Shown: piece by piece, positions 50,953 through 63,544 of the stretch | How the letters are laid out: every line of letters starts with the position of its first letter | Position numbering within the stretch: the stretch's first letter is position 1 | Origin: JAXLYE01 sp046351595 | Lineage (GTDB): Bacteria > Myxococcota_A > Polyangia > Palsa-1104 > JAEUJZ01 | NCBI GenBank assembly: GCA_046351595.1 | Contig: JAXLYE010000005.1 | Span: 372,001-436,000 of the forward strand | Length of the DNA stretch: 64,000 nucleotides | Reading direction: 5' to 3' | Program-made: the position numbers and the translations under genes | The notes under the pieces: generated by a model | Database searches by the model: none | Told to the model about the DNA's origin: nothing | Seen by the model: only the letters and a program-made list of their open reading frames with translations

Positions 50953-51921
50953 CTATTCTACGTCGTCCGTCGGCAGCAGCAGCGCCGGCGGCCGCGCGTC
51001 GTCCATGGCCCGCGACAGCCGCTCCTGGAACTCGCGGGCCGAGTGCTTGCCCTGCTGCTTGAGCAGCTGGTTGCGCGCCGCCACCTCGATGATCGAGGCC
51101 AGGTCGCGGCCCGGCTTGATCGGTAACTTAACCATCGGCAGAGCTACGTCGAGGATCGCGTAGCGCCGCTCCTCGACGCCCAGCCGGTCGTACTCCTCGT
51201 CCTCGCGCCAGGCGTCCAGCTCGATCACCAGCTCGACGCGCTTGTAGTCGCGCACCGCCGAGATCCCGAACAGGTCCTTGATGTTGAGGATGCCCAGGCC
51301 CCGGATCTCCATGTGGTGCTTGATGATCTCGTTGCAGGCGCCAAGGATGATGTCGGGCTGGCGCCGCCGGATCTCGACCACGTCGTCGGCGACCAGGCGG
51401 TGGCCGCGCAGCACCAGGTCCAGCGCCGCCTCGCTCTTGCCGATGCCGGACTTGCCGAGCAGCAGCACGCCGACGCCGAGCACGTCGATGAGCACGCCGT
51501 GCACCTGCGTCGAGGGCGCCAGCCGGAGCTCCAGCAGCTTCGAGACGCGGTTGATGAACACCGACGACATCAGCGGCGTCGACAGGAGCGGCACGTTGGC
51601 CTGCTCCATGGCCTCGGCCAGCGCCAGCGGCACCTCGAGGCCGCGCGTGACCACGACGCAGCACGGCCGGATCGAGCCGAGCGACTGCGCGCCGCGGCGC
51701 TGCCCGGCCTCGTCGAGGCTGCGCAGGTACGCGACCTCGGTCAGGCCGAGCACCTGCAGGCGCTCGGGGTGGACGTGCTGGGTGAAGCCGGTCAGGGCCA
51801 GGCCCGGCTTCTGGATGCGGTTGCCGCCGATCTTGCGCCCGAGCCCGGCCTTGCCCGCCAGCACGGTCAGGGCCAGGCCAGCCTCGGGTTCAAGCAGCGA
51901 GTGGACGGAGACGCCGGCCAT
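50953..51921 (-). CDS. hprK: HPr kinase/phosphorylase
   Basis: This 322-residue protein has an N-terminal MurF-like domain and a C-terminal kinase domain with P-loop LLLGKSGIGKSEAALDL, LVADDVVEI, MEIRGLGILNIKDLFG and the family's end region (LPIKPGRDLASIIEVAARN by its key Pro-Gly-Arg). It phosphorylates and dephosphorylates the regulatory Ser of HPr. An AAGGA site precedes ATG 51,921. Together with ptsH it indicates metabolic control of the PTS. Confidence 0.95.
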   Translation of the reverse strand: MAGVSVHSLLEPEAGLALTVLAGKAGLGRKIGGNRIQKPGLALTGFTQHVHPERLQVLGLTEVAYLRSLDEAGQRRGAQSLGSIRPCCVVVTRGLEVPLALAEAMEQANVPLLSTPLMSSVFINRVSKLLELRLAPSTQVHGVLIDVLGVGVLLLGKSGIGKSEAALDLVLRGHRLVADDVVEIRRRQPDIILGACNEIIKHHMEIRGLGILNIKDLFGISAVRDYKRVELVIELDAWREDEEYDRLGVEERRYAILDVALPMVKLPIKPGRDLASIIEVAARNQLLKQQGKHSAREFQERLSRAMDDARPPALLLPTDDVE

Positions 51922-51961
51922 GGTGGGTTTCCTTGCAGGGTCCTAGCACAGCCGCGGCCCG

Positions 51962-52423
51962 TCAATGCTTGGCGTCTTCCTCGACGAGGACGCGGAAGAT
52001 CTCGGCCTGCGTCGGGGCGCGCAGGAGGCGCTGGCGGAAGTCGCCGTCCTTGAAGACGCGGCTGATGCGGGCCAGCGCCTTCAAGTGCTGGCCGGTCGAG
52101 TTCTCGGGCGCGACCAGCACGAAGAACAGGTGCGTCGGCTTGCCGTCGAGCGAGTCGAAGTTCACGCCGCGCGTCGAGCGCCCGACGCAGCCGAGCATGC
52201 GCGAGAGCGTGTCCAGCTTGCCGTGCGGGATGGCGATGTCCTCGCCGATCGCGGTGCTGGCGAGCTGCTCGCGCTCCATCAGCACCTGCGCCAGCTTGTC
52301 GGCGTCGAGGCCCGGCTGGGTGCGGGCGAGGTGCCGCGCCAGCTCGGTCAGGACCTGGGGCTTGGACCTCCCGGTCAGCTCCGGGATGATCAGCTCCGGT
52401 CGCACAAAGTCGACGAGTCTCAT
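51962..52423 (-). CDS. ptsN: PTS IIA-Ntr (PtsN)
   Basis: This 153-residue EIIA-Ntr domain has the phospho-acceptor His in DIAIPHGKL and the family stretches HLFFVLVAPENSTGQHLKALA (by key residues) and LLRAPTQAEI. It has no sugar-transport role in its family and instead regulates metabolism. ATG 52,423 is preferred to TTG 52,429. It is between hpf and hprK. Confidence 0.93.
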   Translation of the reverse strand: MRLVDFVRPELIIPELTGRSKPQVLTELARHLARTQPGLDADKLAQVLMEREQLASTAIGEDIAIPHGKLDTLSRMLGCVGRSTRGVNFDSLDGKPTHLFFVLVAPENSTGQHLKALARISRVFKDGDFRQRLLRAPTQAEIFRVLVEEDAKH

Positions 52424-52451
52424 CGTCAAACCGCCCGATTGAGTTTCGCCG

Positions 52452-53096
52452 CTACGCCTTGTTCTCGCTCCCGCCCTCGTGCGTCTCGATCAGGCCGTAG
52501 GTTTCGTCGTTGCGCCGGTAGACCACGTTGATCTCGTGGGTGACGACGTTGTTGAAGACCAGGAACTGCTCGTGCAGGAGGTTCATGCGCATGATCGCCT
52601 CCTCGACGGACATGGGCGCGGCCACGTACTTCTCTTCCTTGATGACCTTGGGAACCGCGCGCGAGGGCGACATCCCAGAGGGAGCGACGGACGGAGCCTG
52701 CGCGGGCGCGGGCTTGGCCTCGGTCGACACCGTACCGGGCGCGCTCTCCCGCTCCATCTCGACGACGCGGTGCATCATGGCGCGCTCGGGGCCGCTCGCC
52801 GGCTTGTGGTCGCGGATGCGATCCTTGTAGCGGCGGAGCTGGCGCTCGATCTTGGCCATCACCAGATCGATCGACGAGTGGAAGTCCTCGGTGGCCTCCT
52901 GACCTTTCACCAGCAGGCCGTTGTGCAGCGTGATCTGCACGTCGATCGCGTGGACGTGGTTGCGCTGCTGCGAGAAGACGATGTGGGCCTTGATCGGGTC
53001 GGGGAAGTACTTATTGATGCGCTCCAGCTTCTCCAGGGCATAGGCCTTCAGAGCGTCGCTGGTGTCCAGGTTGCGGAACGTGAATGAAAGGTGCAT
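52452..53096 (-). CDS. hpf: long-form ribosome hibernation promoting factor
   Basis: This 214-residue protein has the HPF/YfiA N-domain (about 1-110, LSFTFRNLDTSDALKAYALE, DFHSSIDLVMAKIERQLRRYK), a Pro/Ala/Ser linker and a C-terminal domain (about 155-205, MSVEEAIMRMNLLHEQFLVF, GLIETHEGG) that in long HPFs dimerises ribosomes into 100S particles. A strong GAGAGGAGGGG site precedes ATG 53,096. Confidence 0.94.
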   Translation of the reverse strand: MHLSFTFRNLDTSDALKAYALEKLERINKYFPDPIKAHIVFSQQRNHVHAIDVQITLHNGLLVKGQEATEDFHSSIDLVMAKIERQLRRYKDRIRDHKPASGPERAMMHRVVEMERESAPGTVSTEAKPAPAQAPSVAPSGMSPSRAVPKVIKEEKYVAAPMSVEEAIMRMNLLHEQFLVFNNVVTHEINVVYRRNDETYGLIETHEGGSENKA

Positions 53097-53167
53097 CGCG
53101 ATCCCCTCCTCTCCTGAGACTCGGTGTGTCTGTTCGCGTTTTCTACCCGAGTGACTACCCCATACAG

Positions 53168-53186
53168 AGCCTATGCCTGATAGGCT
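53168..53186. repeat. 6-bp-arm inverted repeat between rpoN and hpf
   Basis: AGCCTA and TAGGCT flank a 7-nt loop inside the 249-bp gap between rpoN and hpf. It has no T-run, so it is more likely a processing or regulatory hairpin than a terminator. Confidence 0.4.
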
Positions 53187-53345
53187 GATGCCACCGCAAG
53201 GGAGTTGCGAGCAGGCCGGCTGCCCGCTCACGTCGCGTCGACGCTTCTACGTCTGATTGGGCACAACGGTCAACCGCAAAGCACCGCAAGGTGGCGCATT
53301 GCCGTAGGGGCCCCCCTGGCCAGCGCATGAGCCAGGGCCTCTCCA

Positions 53346-54845
<1,500 letters not shown>

Positions 54846-54889
54846 GGGGCACCTTCTTCCGAGCAGGAAACCGCGAGGCTCACTTGCTC

Positions 54890-54918
54890 GGTATATTCTT
54901 TGCTAAGCCACCTGACAA
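54890..54918 (-). promoter_or_regulatory. sigma-70-type promoter of the rpoN operon
   Basis: On the minus strand TTGTCA (54,918-54,913) and TATACC (54,895-54,890) are separated by exactly 17 bp, about 45 bp before the rpoN ATG. This is the best housekeeping-type promoter seen in the window. Confidence 0.6.
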
Positions 54919-55179
54919 GCCTCCTTGCAGCGGCGCTCGATGCTGCGGCCAGCCCCGCGATACGACGCGGCTTTTTCGTCGCCCAACCAGGTCTTGACGG
55001 GCCCGTTGAGAGCGAGTAACCAGCGTCGCGGCCCGCTCCCGGACCGCTCCCGCCGCTGCCGCCGCTACCTGGCGCGAAGCCGCCGCGCGTGCGCGACGTT
55101 ACGGCGACCGCGGCGGGACCTCACCCCGAGGCGCGCAGGGCAGGGGTCGCCGGGCCGGCGCCGTGGTAGGGTGCCGCGC

Positions 55180-55623
55180 ATGATCGTTGCCACGGTGCGA
55201 CCCCTGTACGCAGACACGGACCAGATGGGCATCGTCAACCACGCCGTCGCGCTGCGCTGGTTCGAGCTCGCCCGCGCCGAGTGGCTGCGCCGCCTGGGCC
55301 ACAGCTACCGCCAGATGGAGGCCGACGGGGTCATGCTGCCCGTCTACGAGCTCGGGGTGCGCTACTTCAAGCCGGCCTACTACGATCAGCTGCTCGACCT
55401 CGACGCGCGGCTGGAGCTGCCCGGCCACGTCCGCATCGTCTTCCACTACCGCATCACCGACAAGGCGAGCGGCGAGCTCCTGATCTCGGGCACGACCAAG
55501 CACGCGTCCATCGAGGCCGGCGGCATCCGCTCGGGCCGGCCGCGGCGCCTGCCCGACGAGCTGCGCACGCTGCTCGAGACCGCGATGGCCCGCGACGCCG
55601 AGCACGAGCAGGGCTCGAGCTAG
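55180..55623 (+). CDS. YbgC-like acyl-CoA thioesterase (hot-dog fold)
   Basis: This 147-residue protein is a 4-hydroxybenzoyl-CoA-thioesterase-type hot-dog protein with the YADTDQMGIVNHAVALRWFE signature (catalytic Asp) and the central FKPAYYDQLLDLDARLE strand. It hydrolyses short acyl-CoAs or acyl-ACPs; the substrate cannot be read. The start is chosen by family fit; no ribosome site is visible. tol-pal genes, often adjacent, are absent. Confidence 0.85.
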   Translation: MIVATVRPLYADTDQMGIVNHAVALRWFELARAEWLRRLGHSYRQMEADGVMLPVYELGVRYFKPAYYDQLLDLDARLELPGHVRIVFHYRITDKASGELLISGTTKHASIEAGGIRSGRPRRLPDELRTLLETAMARDAEHEQGSS

Positions 55624-55725
55624 CGCCCGGCGGAAACCGACTCCGCAACCGAACCCGTAATCGAAATCGACAGGAGGCGCCCGGACCGCTCGCCGTGGAG
55701 CCGGGCCAGCCAAAGGAGACTGGAT

Positions 55726-56712
55726 ATGGATCGCAACCTGGCACTTGAGATGATCCGCATCACCGAGGCCGCGGCGCTGGCCTCGGCGCGCATGATGGGC
55801 CGCGGCGACAGAAAGGGCGCAGACCAGACCGCGGTGGACGCGATGCGCCGCGCCTTCGACTCGACGTTCGTGCGCGGCACCGTGGTCATCGGCGAGGGCG
55901 AGCGCGACGAGGCGCCCATGCTCTACATCGGCGAGCGCGTCGGCGCCGGCTGGCAGAACCCCGAGGCCGGCGCGCCGCGCATCGACATCGCCGTCGACCC
56001 GCTGGAGGGCACCAACCTGTGCGCCACCGGCCAGCCCGACTCGATCTCGGTCATCGCCATCGCCGACGACGGCCAGTTCCTGAACGCGCCGGACACCTAC
56101 ATGGACAAGATCGTCGTCGGCTCCGAGTCACGCGGCGCCATCGACATCACCCGCCCGGCGGCCTGGAACCTGGCCGCGGTCGCCGAGGCCAAGCGCTGCA
56201 ACATCGAGGACCTGACCGTGGTCATCCTCGAGCGCGACCGACACAAGCAGCTGATCGCCGACGTGCGCCAGGCCGGCGCCCGCATCCGCCTGATCACCGA
56301 CGGCGACGTCGCGCCCGCGGTGGCGGCCTGCAAGCCCGACACCGGCATCGACCTGCTCATGGGCACGGGCGGCGCGCCCGAGGGTGTGCTCGCCGCGGCC
56401 GCGGTGCGCTGCATGGGCGGCGACATGCAGGGCACGCTCAAGTGGCGCAACGACGACGAGATCCGCCGCGCCGAGAAGATGGGCATCAAGGACCCCTCGC
56501 GCGTCTACCAGCTGAGCGAGCTGGCGCAGGGGCAGGTGATGTTCGCGGCGACCGGCGTCACCGATGGCAGCTTGCTGCGCGGCGTGCGGTTCTTTGGCGG
56601 CGGGGCTACGACGCATTCCGTGGTCATGCGGAGCAAGTCGGGGACGATACGGTTTATTGAGGCTAGTCATCAGTTTGAGACGAAGCCGAACTTCAATTGG
56701 ATCAAGAAATAG
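55726..56712 (+). CDS. glpX: class II fructose-1,6-bisphosphatase
   Basis: This 328-residue protein matches GlpX across its length (DQTAVDAMRRAF, VVIGEGERDEAPML, DIAVDPLEGTNLCA, LMGTGGAPEGVLAAAA). It removes the C1 phosphate of fructose-1,6-bisphosphate in gluconeogenesis and needs a metal held by the Glu/Asp residues of those motifs. An AAAGGAG site gives a clear start. It is followed by a strong hairpin at 56,794. Confidence 0.95.
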   Translation: MDRNLALEMIRITEAAALASARMMGRGDRKGADQTAVDAMRRAFDSTFVRGTVVIGEGERDEAPMLYIGERVGAGWQNPEAGAPRIDIAVDPLEGTNLCATGQPDSISVIAIADDGQFLNAPDTYMDKIVVGSESRGAIDITRPAAWNLAAVAEAKRCNIEDLTVVILERDRHKQLIADVRQAGARIRLITDGDVAPAVAACKPDTGIDLLMGTGGAPEGVLAAAAVRCMGGDMQGTLKWRNDDEIRRAEKMGIKDPSRVYQLSELAQGQVMFAATGVTDGSLLRGVRFFGGGATTHSVVMRSKSGTIRFIEASHQFETKPNFNWIKK

Positions 56713-56988
56713 GAACCGACAAAGGGCAGAAACTGACGGTTCCTCCCGGCGCGGCTTGGCGGGAGACTAGGACTTGAAGGGAGGGGGGGGCGGAGGGAGG
56801 AACGGCTTGGTTCCTCCCTTTGATTAGTACCCTGCACCAGGGATTTTGATGGATTGCGCGCGAGAAACGCGCGGCAGGGGGAGGCTCGCTGAGCTCTGCT
56901 CAGCGAGGGGGACCGGGAAAGATCCCCCCTCCAACGAGGCTAGTTCCTCGAATCCCAATCAATCCAAACTCCTGGGTCGAGGAACTAG
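56711..56988. repeat. array of alternating AGGAAC / GTTCCT inverted repeats
   Basis: Within 278 bp there are three nested or serial hairpins built on the same core: AGGAACCG (56,711) with CGGTTCCT (56,737); GGGAGGAAC (56,794) with GTTCCTCCC (56,809); CTAGTTCCTCG (56,940) with CGAGGAACTAG (56,978). A fourth, unrelated perfect hairpin CTCGCTGAGC/GCTCAGCGAG is at 56,885-56,907. The region lies between convergent genes and the last arm contains the FG-GAP stop codon. Confidence 0.7.
56794..56820 (+). terminator. intrinsic-terminator-like hairpin after glpX
   Basis: A perfect 9-bp stem (GGGAGGAAC/GTTCCTCCC) with a 6-nt loop, extendable by an A-T pair, is followed by TTT. The short T-run makes it a moderate terminator call. 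Confidence 0.5.
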
Positions 56989-58463
56989 TTGCACTTCTGG
57001 GTCTGCACCGTCAGGGTGCTCGCCCCGGCGTTGGCCACCGCAACGTCCAGCAGCTTGTCCGCGTTCAGATCCACCAGGACCAGGCTCGCCGCCGTCGTCC
57101 CCGCGGTCGTGTTGACCGTCGCGGCGTAGGCGTTGTTCCCCATCCCCTGCAGGTAGCTCCAGTTGTTCGTGCTGGCGTTGGCCGTGACGATGTCCTGGAT
57201 GCCGTCGCTGTTGAGGTCCGCGACGATCACGCTCTCGGGGGTGTTGGCCGTGGCGAAGTCGGCCTTGGTGCCGAAGAAGGGCGCGGTCGTGGCGCCGGTG
57301 CCGAGCAGCACGCTGACGTTGTTGCTGGTGTTGTTCGCGGTCACCACGTCCAGCTTGCCGTCGCCGTTGAGGTCGACGACGCGCAGGCCGAACGGCTTGG
57401 TGCCGGTGGTGTAGTCGACCTTGGCGGCGAAGGTGTTGTTGCCGGTGGCCTTGAACACGCTGATGCTGTTGGCCGTGGAGTTGGTGAGCACGATGTCCGG
57501 CTTCATGTCGCCGTCCAGATCCGCGACCTCGACGTCGGCCGGGGTGGTGCCGCCGGTGGTCAGCGACACCGTCGGCGTGATCGGGTAGCCGCCGGTGCCG
57601 TTGTTCTGCAGCACGAAGGCGTTGATGTTGGCGACGCTGGTGCCCAGGACCACCAGGTCGAGCTTCGTGTCGGCGTTGAAGTCGCCGACCGCGATCGCGG
57701 TGCCGCCGACCAGGCCGGTCGGGTTGTACGCCGTGGCGGTGCCGAAGCCGGTGCCGGTGCCGGGCAGGACCGAGATGTTGGTGGCGTTGACCGTGACGAT
57801 GTCGATCTTGCCGTCGCCGGTGACGTCCGCCGCGACCAGGTCCGAGGGCGTGGCGCCGACGCCGAACGGCGAGCCGGTCATCATCGTGAACGTGCCGTTG
57901 CCCTGACCGAGCAGCACGGTGACGTTGTTGGTGGTCTGGTTGGCGGTGGCGATGTCCATCTTGCCGTCGCCGTTGAAGTCAGCCGTGATGATGCGGCGGG
58001 GGAAGGTGCCGGTCGCGGGCGCCGGGGTCACGGCGGCGTTGAAGGCCACCGTCGAGGTGCGGTACGCAAAGCCGGTCGAGTTGGTCACCGTCTGGGTGTC
58101 GGGGTTGGTGACGACGACGTCGGCCGCGCCGCAGGTGGTGGCCTTGGCCGGGATGGTGCAGGTGATCTGGGTGGCCGTCACGTTGGGGTTACCGCAGGCG
58201 GTGCCGCCGACGGTGACGGTGGCGCCGGTCTGGAAGCCGGTGCCGGTGATGGTCAGGGTGCCGCCGCCGGCGTTGCTGCCGGTGCTCGGCGCGATGCTCG
58301 CGATCGTCGGCGCCGCGGACGTCGTCATGTCCGCCCCCACCGTCATATCGGGGGTGCTGGTCTTCATGTCGGCCGCGGTGTTGGTGTTGTTGTCGCAGTA
58401 GCTCAGCGAAGCGGCCAGGGCCAGGGCGGTACCGGTAAGAAACAGACGATTCGTAGTCAGCAT
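56985..58463 (-). CDS. IPT/TIG plus FG-GAP repeat lipoprotein-like protein
   Basis: This 492-residue exported protein starts with a signal peptide whose Cys-23 context (LSYC) is an imperfect lipobox, then a linker with repeated TPDM/ADMT units. An IPT/TIG domain (about 50-140, PTIASIAPSTGSNAGGGTLT) is followed by seven FG-GAP/VCBS repeats with Ca-binding-like cores (ADFNGDGKMDIAT, ADVTGDGKIDIVT, VDLNGDGKLDVVT and others). It should form a beta-propeller at the surface. The ATG has a GAGGAG site. It is AT-richer than its neighbours because of Asn/Thr-rich repeats. Confidence 0.85.
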   Translation of the reverse strand: MLTTNRLFLTGTALALAASLSYCDNNTNTAADMKTSTPDMTVGADMTTSAAPTIASIAPSTGSNAGGGTLTITGTGFQTGATVTVGGTACGNPNVTATQITCTIPAKATTCGAADVVVTNPDTQTVTNSTGFAYRTSTVAFNAAVTPAPATGTFPRRIITADFNGDGKMDIATANQTTNNVTVLLGQGNGTFTMMTGSPFGVGATPSDLVAADVTGDGKIDIVTVNATNISVLPGTGTGFGTATAYNPTGLVGGTAIAVGDFNADTKLDLVVLGTSVANINAFVLQNNGTGGYPITPTVSLTTGGTTPADVEVADLDGDMKPDIVLTNSTANSISVFKATGNNTFAAKVDYTTGTKPFGLRVVDLNGDGKLDVVTANNTSNNVSVLLGTGATTAPFFGTKADFATANTPESVIVADLNSDGIQDIVTANASTNNWSYLQGMGNNAYAATVNTTAGTTAASLVLVDLNADKLLDVAVANAGASTLTVQTQKCN

Positions 58464-58794
58464 GACAGAGCTCCTCCTCGGTAAGCTGCCCCATCAGCGC
58501 ACCCTTTATGGTGCGTCCAGGTGGGACCAGCAAAGTAGGTCTATAGGTGCTGGGCGCCGGTCTACAGGAGCTGGAAGGGGGATCAGCTCGTAGCCAGGCC
58601 CTCTCATGTTAGCCAGGAATGGCTGAAGTGCGCGAAATAAGTATGTGTCCTTTGGTACAAAGAAAACACTGATCGCGAACTTGGGGTGGCGCCAGCGGAA
58701 TTACCAGCTCAGCCGTTGTTCACGGCTCTGCCACCCTGGCCCATAGCGGCGCGCCGCGGCCGGCGTTATGTTCGAGGGAGTCAGGAACCCGTTC
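58464..58794. other. 331-bp divergent promoter region
   Basis: No gene is supported. The region lies between the divergent FG-GAP and clpA genes. A CTTTG-GTA-CAAAG inverted repeat sits near 58,650-58,662 in a locally AT-rich stretch, a possible operator. No convincing -35/-10 pair was fixed. Confidence 0.45.
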
Positions 58795-61116
<2,322 letters not shown>

Positions 61117-61179
61117 GGCGTATCCTGCAAGGCGACCCGCGGGCCATCAGGCGCCCGCGGGGGCGCTCTCCCTGCCGGC

Positions 61180-62793
61180 CTAGACCGGCGTCACGCTGCG
61201 CTTGCGGCGGTACGTCTCGACGCGCTTGCCCTCGGCGTAGCGGAAGCGGCGGATGAGCTCCTCGCGCAGCCGGTCGCCCTCGACGATGCCGTCGATGTGC
61301 AGGTCGCCCGCGAGCTTGTAGATGTCGATGTCCTCGCGGTACTGCTCGCGCAGGGACTCGACGTAGGCGGCGCGCTCGGCCTCGGGCTTCTCCTGGATCT
61401 TGTTGAAGTAGACGGCGTTGACCGCGGCCTCGGGGCCCATCACCGCGATGCTGGCCTGCGGCAGCGCCAGCGTGACGTCGGGCTGGAAGCCGGGGCCGCA
61501 CATCGCGTAAAGGCCCGCGCCGTACGCCTTGCGCAGGACCACGCAGATCTTGGGCACGGTGGCGTCGGCGACCGCGGAGATCATCTTGGCGCCGTGGCGG
61601 ATGATGCCCTGGCGCTCGACCGCCTTGCCGATCATGAAGCCGGGCACGTCGGCCAGGAACAGGAGCGGGATGTCGAACGCGTCGCACAGCCAGATGAAGC
61701 GCGCGGCCTTGTCGGCGCTGTCGACGAACAGCACGCCGCCCTTCCACTTCGGCTGGCTTGCGAGGATGCCGATGGGGCGGCCGTCGAGGCGCGCGAAGCC
61801 GGTGACCAGCTCGCGGGCGAACATCTTCTTGATCTCGAAGAAGCTGCCCTCGTCGCAGAGCGACTCGATGACGTGCAGGATGTCGCAGGCCTGGTTGTGG
61901 TTCTTGGGCAGGATGTCGTCGATGCGGCGGGCGCCGGGCTTGGGCGCGCGCGGCGTGTCGGCTGGTGCGGGCGGGATCTGTGCACCGGCGTGCTGCGGCA
62001 TGAAGCGCAGGTAGTCGCGGCAGCGGCTGATGCACTCGGCCTCGCTCTTGGCCAACAGGTCGCCGCAGCCCGAGACCTCGCAGTGCATGCGCGCGCCGCC
62101 CATCTCCTCGAGCGTGGTCTTCTCGCCGATGACCATCTCGGCCATGCGCGGCGAGCCGAGGTACATGCTGGCGTTCTTGTCGACCATGAACACGACGTCG
62201 CAGAACGCCGGGATGTAGGCGCCGCCCGCCGCCGACGGGCCGAACAGCAGGCACACCTGCGGGATCGCGCCCGAGAGCTGCACCTGGTTGTTGAAGATGC
62301 GGCCGGCGTGGCGGCGGCCCGGGAACATGTCCAGCTGGTCGGTGATGCGCGCGCCGGCGCTGTCGATCAGGTAGACGAGCGGGATGCGCAGGCGCCCGGC
62401 GGTCTCCTGGATGCGGACGATCTTCTCGACGGTGCGCGCGCCCCACGAGCCGGCCTTGACGGTGCTGTCGTTGGCCATGACCGCGACCGGGCGGCCGTGG
62501 ATCCGGCCGATGCCGGTGACCACGCCGTCGGCCGGCAGGTCCGGGGCGGCGTTGTTGGCGAGCAGGCCGTCCTCGACGAACTCGGCGTCCTCGTCGAACA
62601 GCAGCCGCAGCCGCTCGCGGCAGAACAGCTTGCCCTCGGCGGCGTTCTTCTCGTGGTACTTGGGGGCGCCGCCGGCGAGCGCGCGCTTCTCGGCGGCGCG
62701 GAGCTGGGTCAGCGGGTCGTGACCGGCCGCGGGTCCGGCTGCGGCGGGGACAGGGGCGGGCGCGGGCACGCCCGGAGGGGTCTCGTGCGACAT
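61180..62793 (-). CDS. acyl-CoA carboxylase carboxyltransferase (beta) subunit
   Basis: This 537-residue protein is a biotin-dependent carboxyltransferase with an N-terminal half (RLRLLFDEDAEFVEDGLL, AVMANDSTVKAGSWGARTVEKI by core, DSAGARITDQ, FGPSAAGGAYIPAF) and a C-terminal half (ILASQPKWKGGVLF, DVPGFMIGKAVERQGIIRHG by core, MGPEAAVNAVY). It takes carboxyl from carboxybiotin to an acyl-CoA such as propionyl- or methylcrotonyl-CoA. The substrate cannot be read and no biotin-carrier subunit is adjacent. A Pro/Ala-rich N-terminal 25 residues is extra. Confidence 0.9.
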   Translation of the reverse strand: MSHETPPGVPAPAPVPAAAGPAAGHDPLTQLRAAEKRALAGGAPKYHEKNAAEGKLFCRERLRLLFDEDAEFVEDGLLANNAAPDLPADGVVTGIGRIHGRPVAVMANDSTVKAGSWGARTVEKIVRIQETAGRLRIPLVYLIDSAGARITDQLDMFPGRRHAGRIFNNQVQLSGAIPQVCLLFGPSAAGGAYIPAFCDVVFMVDKNASMYLGSPRMAEMVIGEKTTLEEMGGARMHCEVSGCGDLLAKSEAECISRCRDYLRFMPQHAGAQIPPAPADTPRAPKPGARRIDDILPKNHNQACDILHVIESLCDEGSFFEIKKMFARELVTGFARLDGRPIGILASQPKWKGGVLFVDSADKAARFIWLCDAFDIPLLFLADVPGFMIGKAVERQGIIRHGAKMISAVADATVPKICVVLRKAYGAGLYAMCGPGFQPDVTLALPQASIAVMGPEAAVNAVYFNKIQEKPEAERAAYVESLREQYREDIDIYKLAGDLHIDGIVEGDRLREELIRRFRYAEGKRVETYRRKRSVTPV

Positions 62794-62874
62794 GGCCGGC
62801 GATGATACACAAGCGCCGCGCCCCCGGTAAGCGGGCGAGCGACAGGCCGGCGCGCCCGGCGTGCGCGACCGGCG

Positions 62875-63402
62875 TCAGTACCTGAGCAGCGCGTGCGCCG
62901 GCAGGTTCCCCAGGCGCTTGCGCCCCTCGAGGAAGCCGAGCTCGATGAGGAACAGGCAGCCCAGGACCTCGGCGCCCTGGCGCTCGCACAGCCGCGCCGC
63001 CGCCGCCGCGGTGCCGCCGGTCGCGAGCAGATCGTCGACGATCAGCACGCGCTGGCCGCAGGCCGCGTCCTCGTGGATCTCCAGCGCCGCGGTGCCGTAC
63101 TCCAGCGAGTACTCCTCGCGGATGCGGCGGAAGGGCAGCTTGCCGCTCTTGCGCGCCGGCGCGAAGCCGACGCCCAGGCGGTCCGCCAGCGGCGCCCCGA
63201 AGACGAAGCCGCGCGACTCGATGCCCATGATCAGCGTCGGCTGCAGCGGCCGCACGTGCTCGGCCATCAGGTCCAGCGCGGTGCGCAGCGCCTGCCCATC
63301 GGCGAGCAGCGGCGTGATGTCCTTGAAGCGGATGCCGGGCGTCGGGAAGTCGGGGATCTCGCGGATCTTGCTCTCGAGGAAGCGGATGTCGGCGGCGTTC
63401 AT
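62875..63402 (-). CDS. apt: adenine phosphoribosyltransferase
   Basis: This 175-residue protein matches Apt along its length: FLESKIREIPDFPTPGIRF, DITPLLADG, the PRPP-binding RVLIVDDLLATGGTAAAA and FLIELGFLEGRKRL. It makes AMP from adenine and PRPP in purine salvage. ATG 63,402 fits the family start. Confidence 0.95.
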   Translation of the reverse strand: MNAADIRFLESKIREIPDFPTPGIRFKDITPLLADGQALRTALDLMAEHVRPLQPTLIMGIESRGFVFGAPLADRLGVGFAPARKSGKLPFRRIREEYSLEYGTAALEIHEDAACGQRVLIVDDLLATGGTAAAAARLCERQGAEVLGCLFLIELGFLEGRKRLGNLPAHALLRY

Positions 63403-63544
63403 GCGGCGCCCAAGGTAGACCGCCGCTGGCGTCGCGGGCAAGCCTCTGCTTGCATGCGCGGCGCAGCATCGATTCGGCGGGCCGGCTGGCCCGACCCGGC
63501 CGCGCTCGCGGAAAGGGAGCGCGAGCGCCTGCGTGCGGCCGCGG

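Noticed and set aside
53097..53345. Sigma-54 promoter in front of hpf
   Set aside because: A TGGCA stretch is present but the matching TTGC element at the right spacing is missing.
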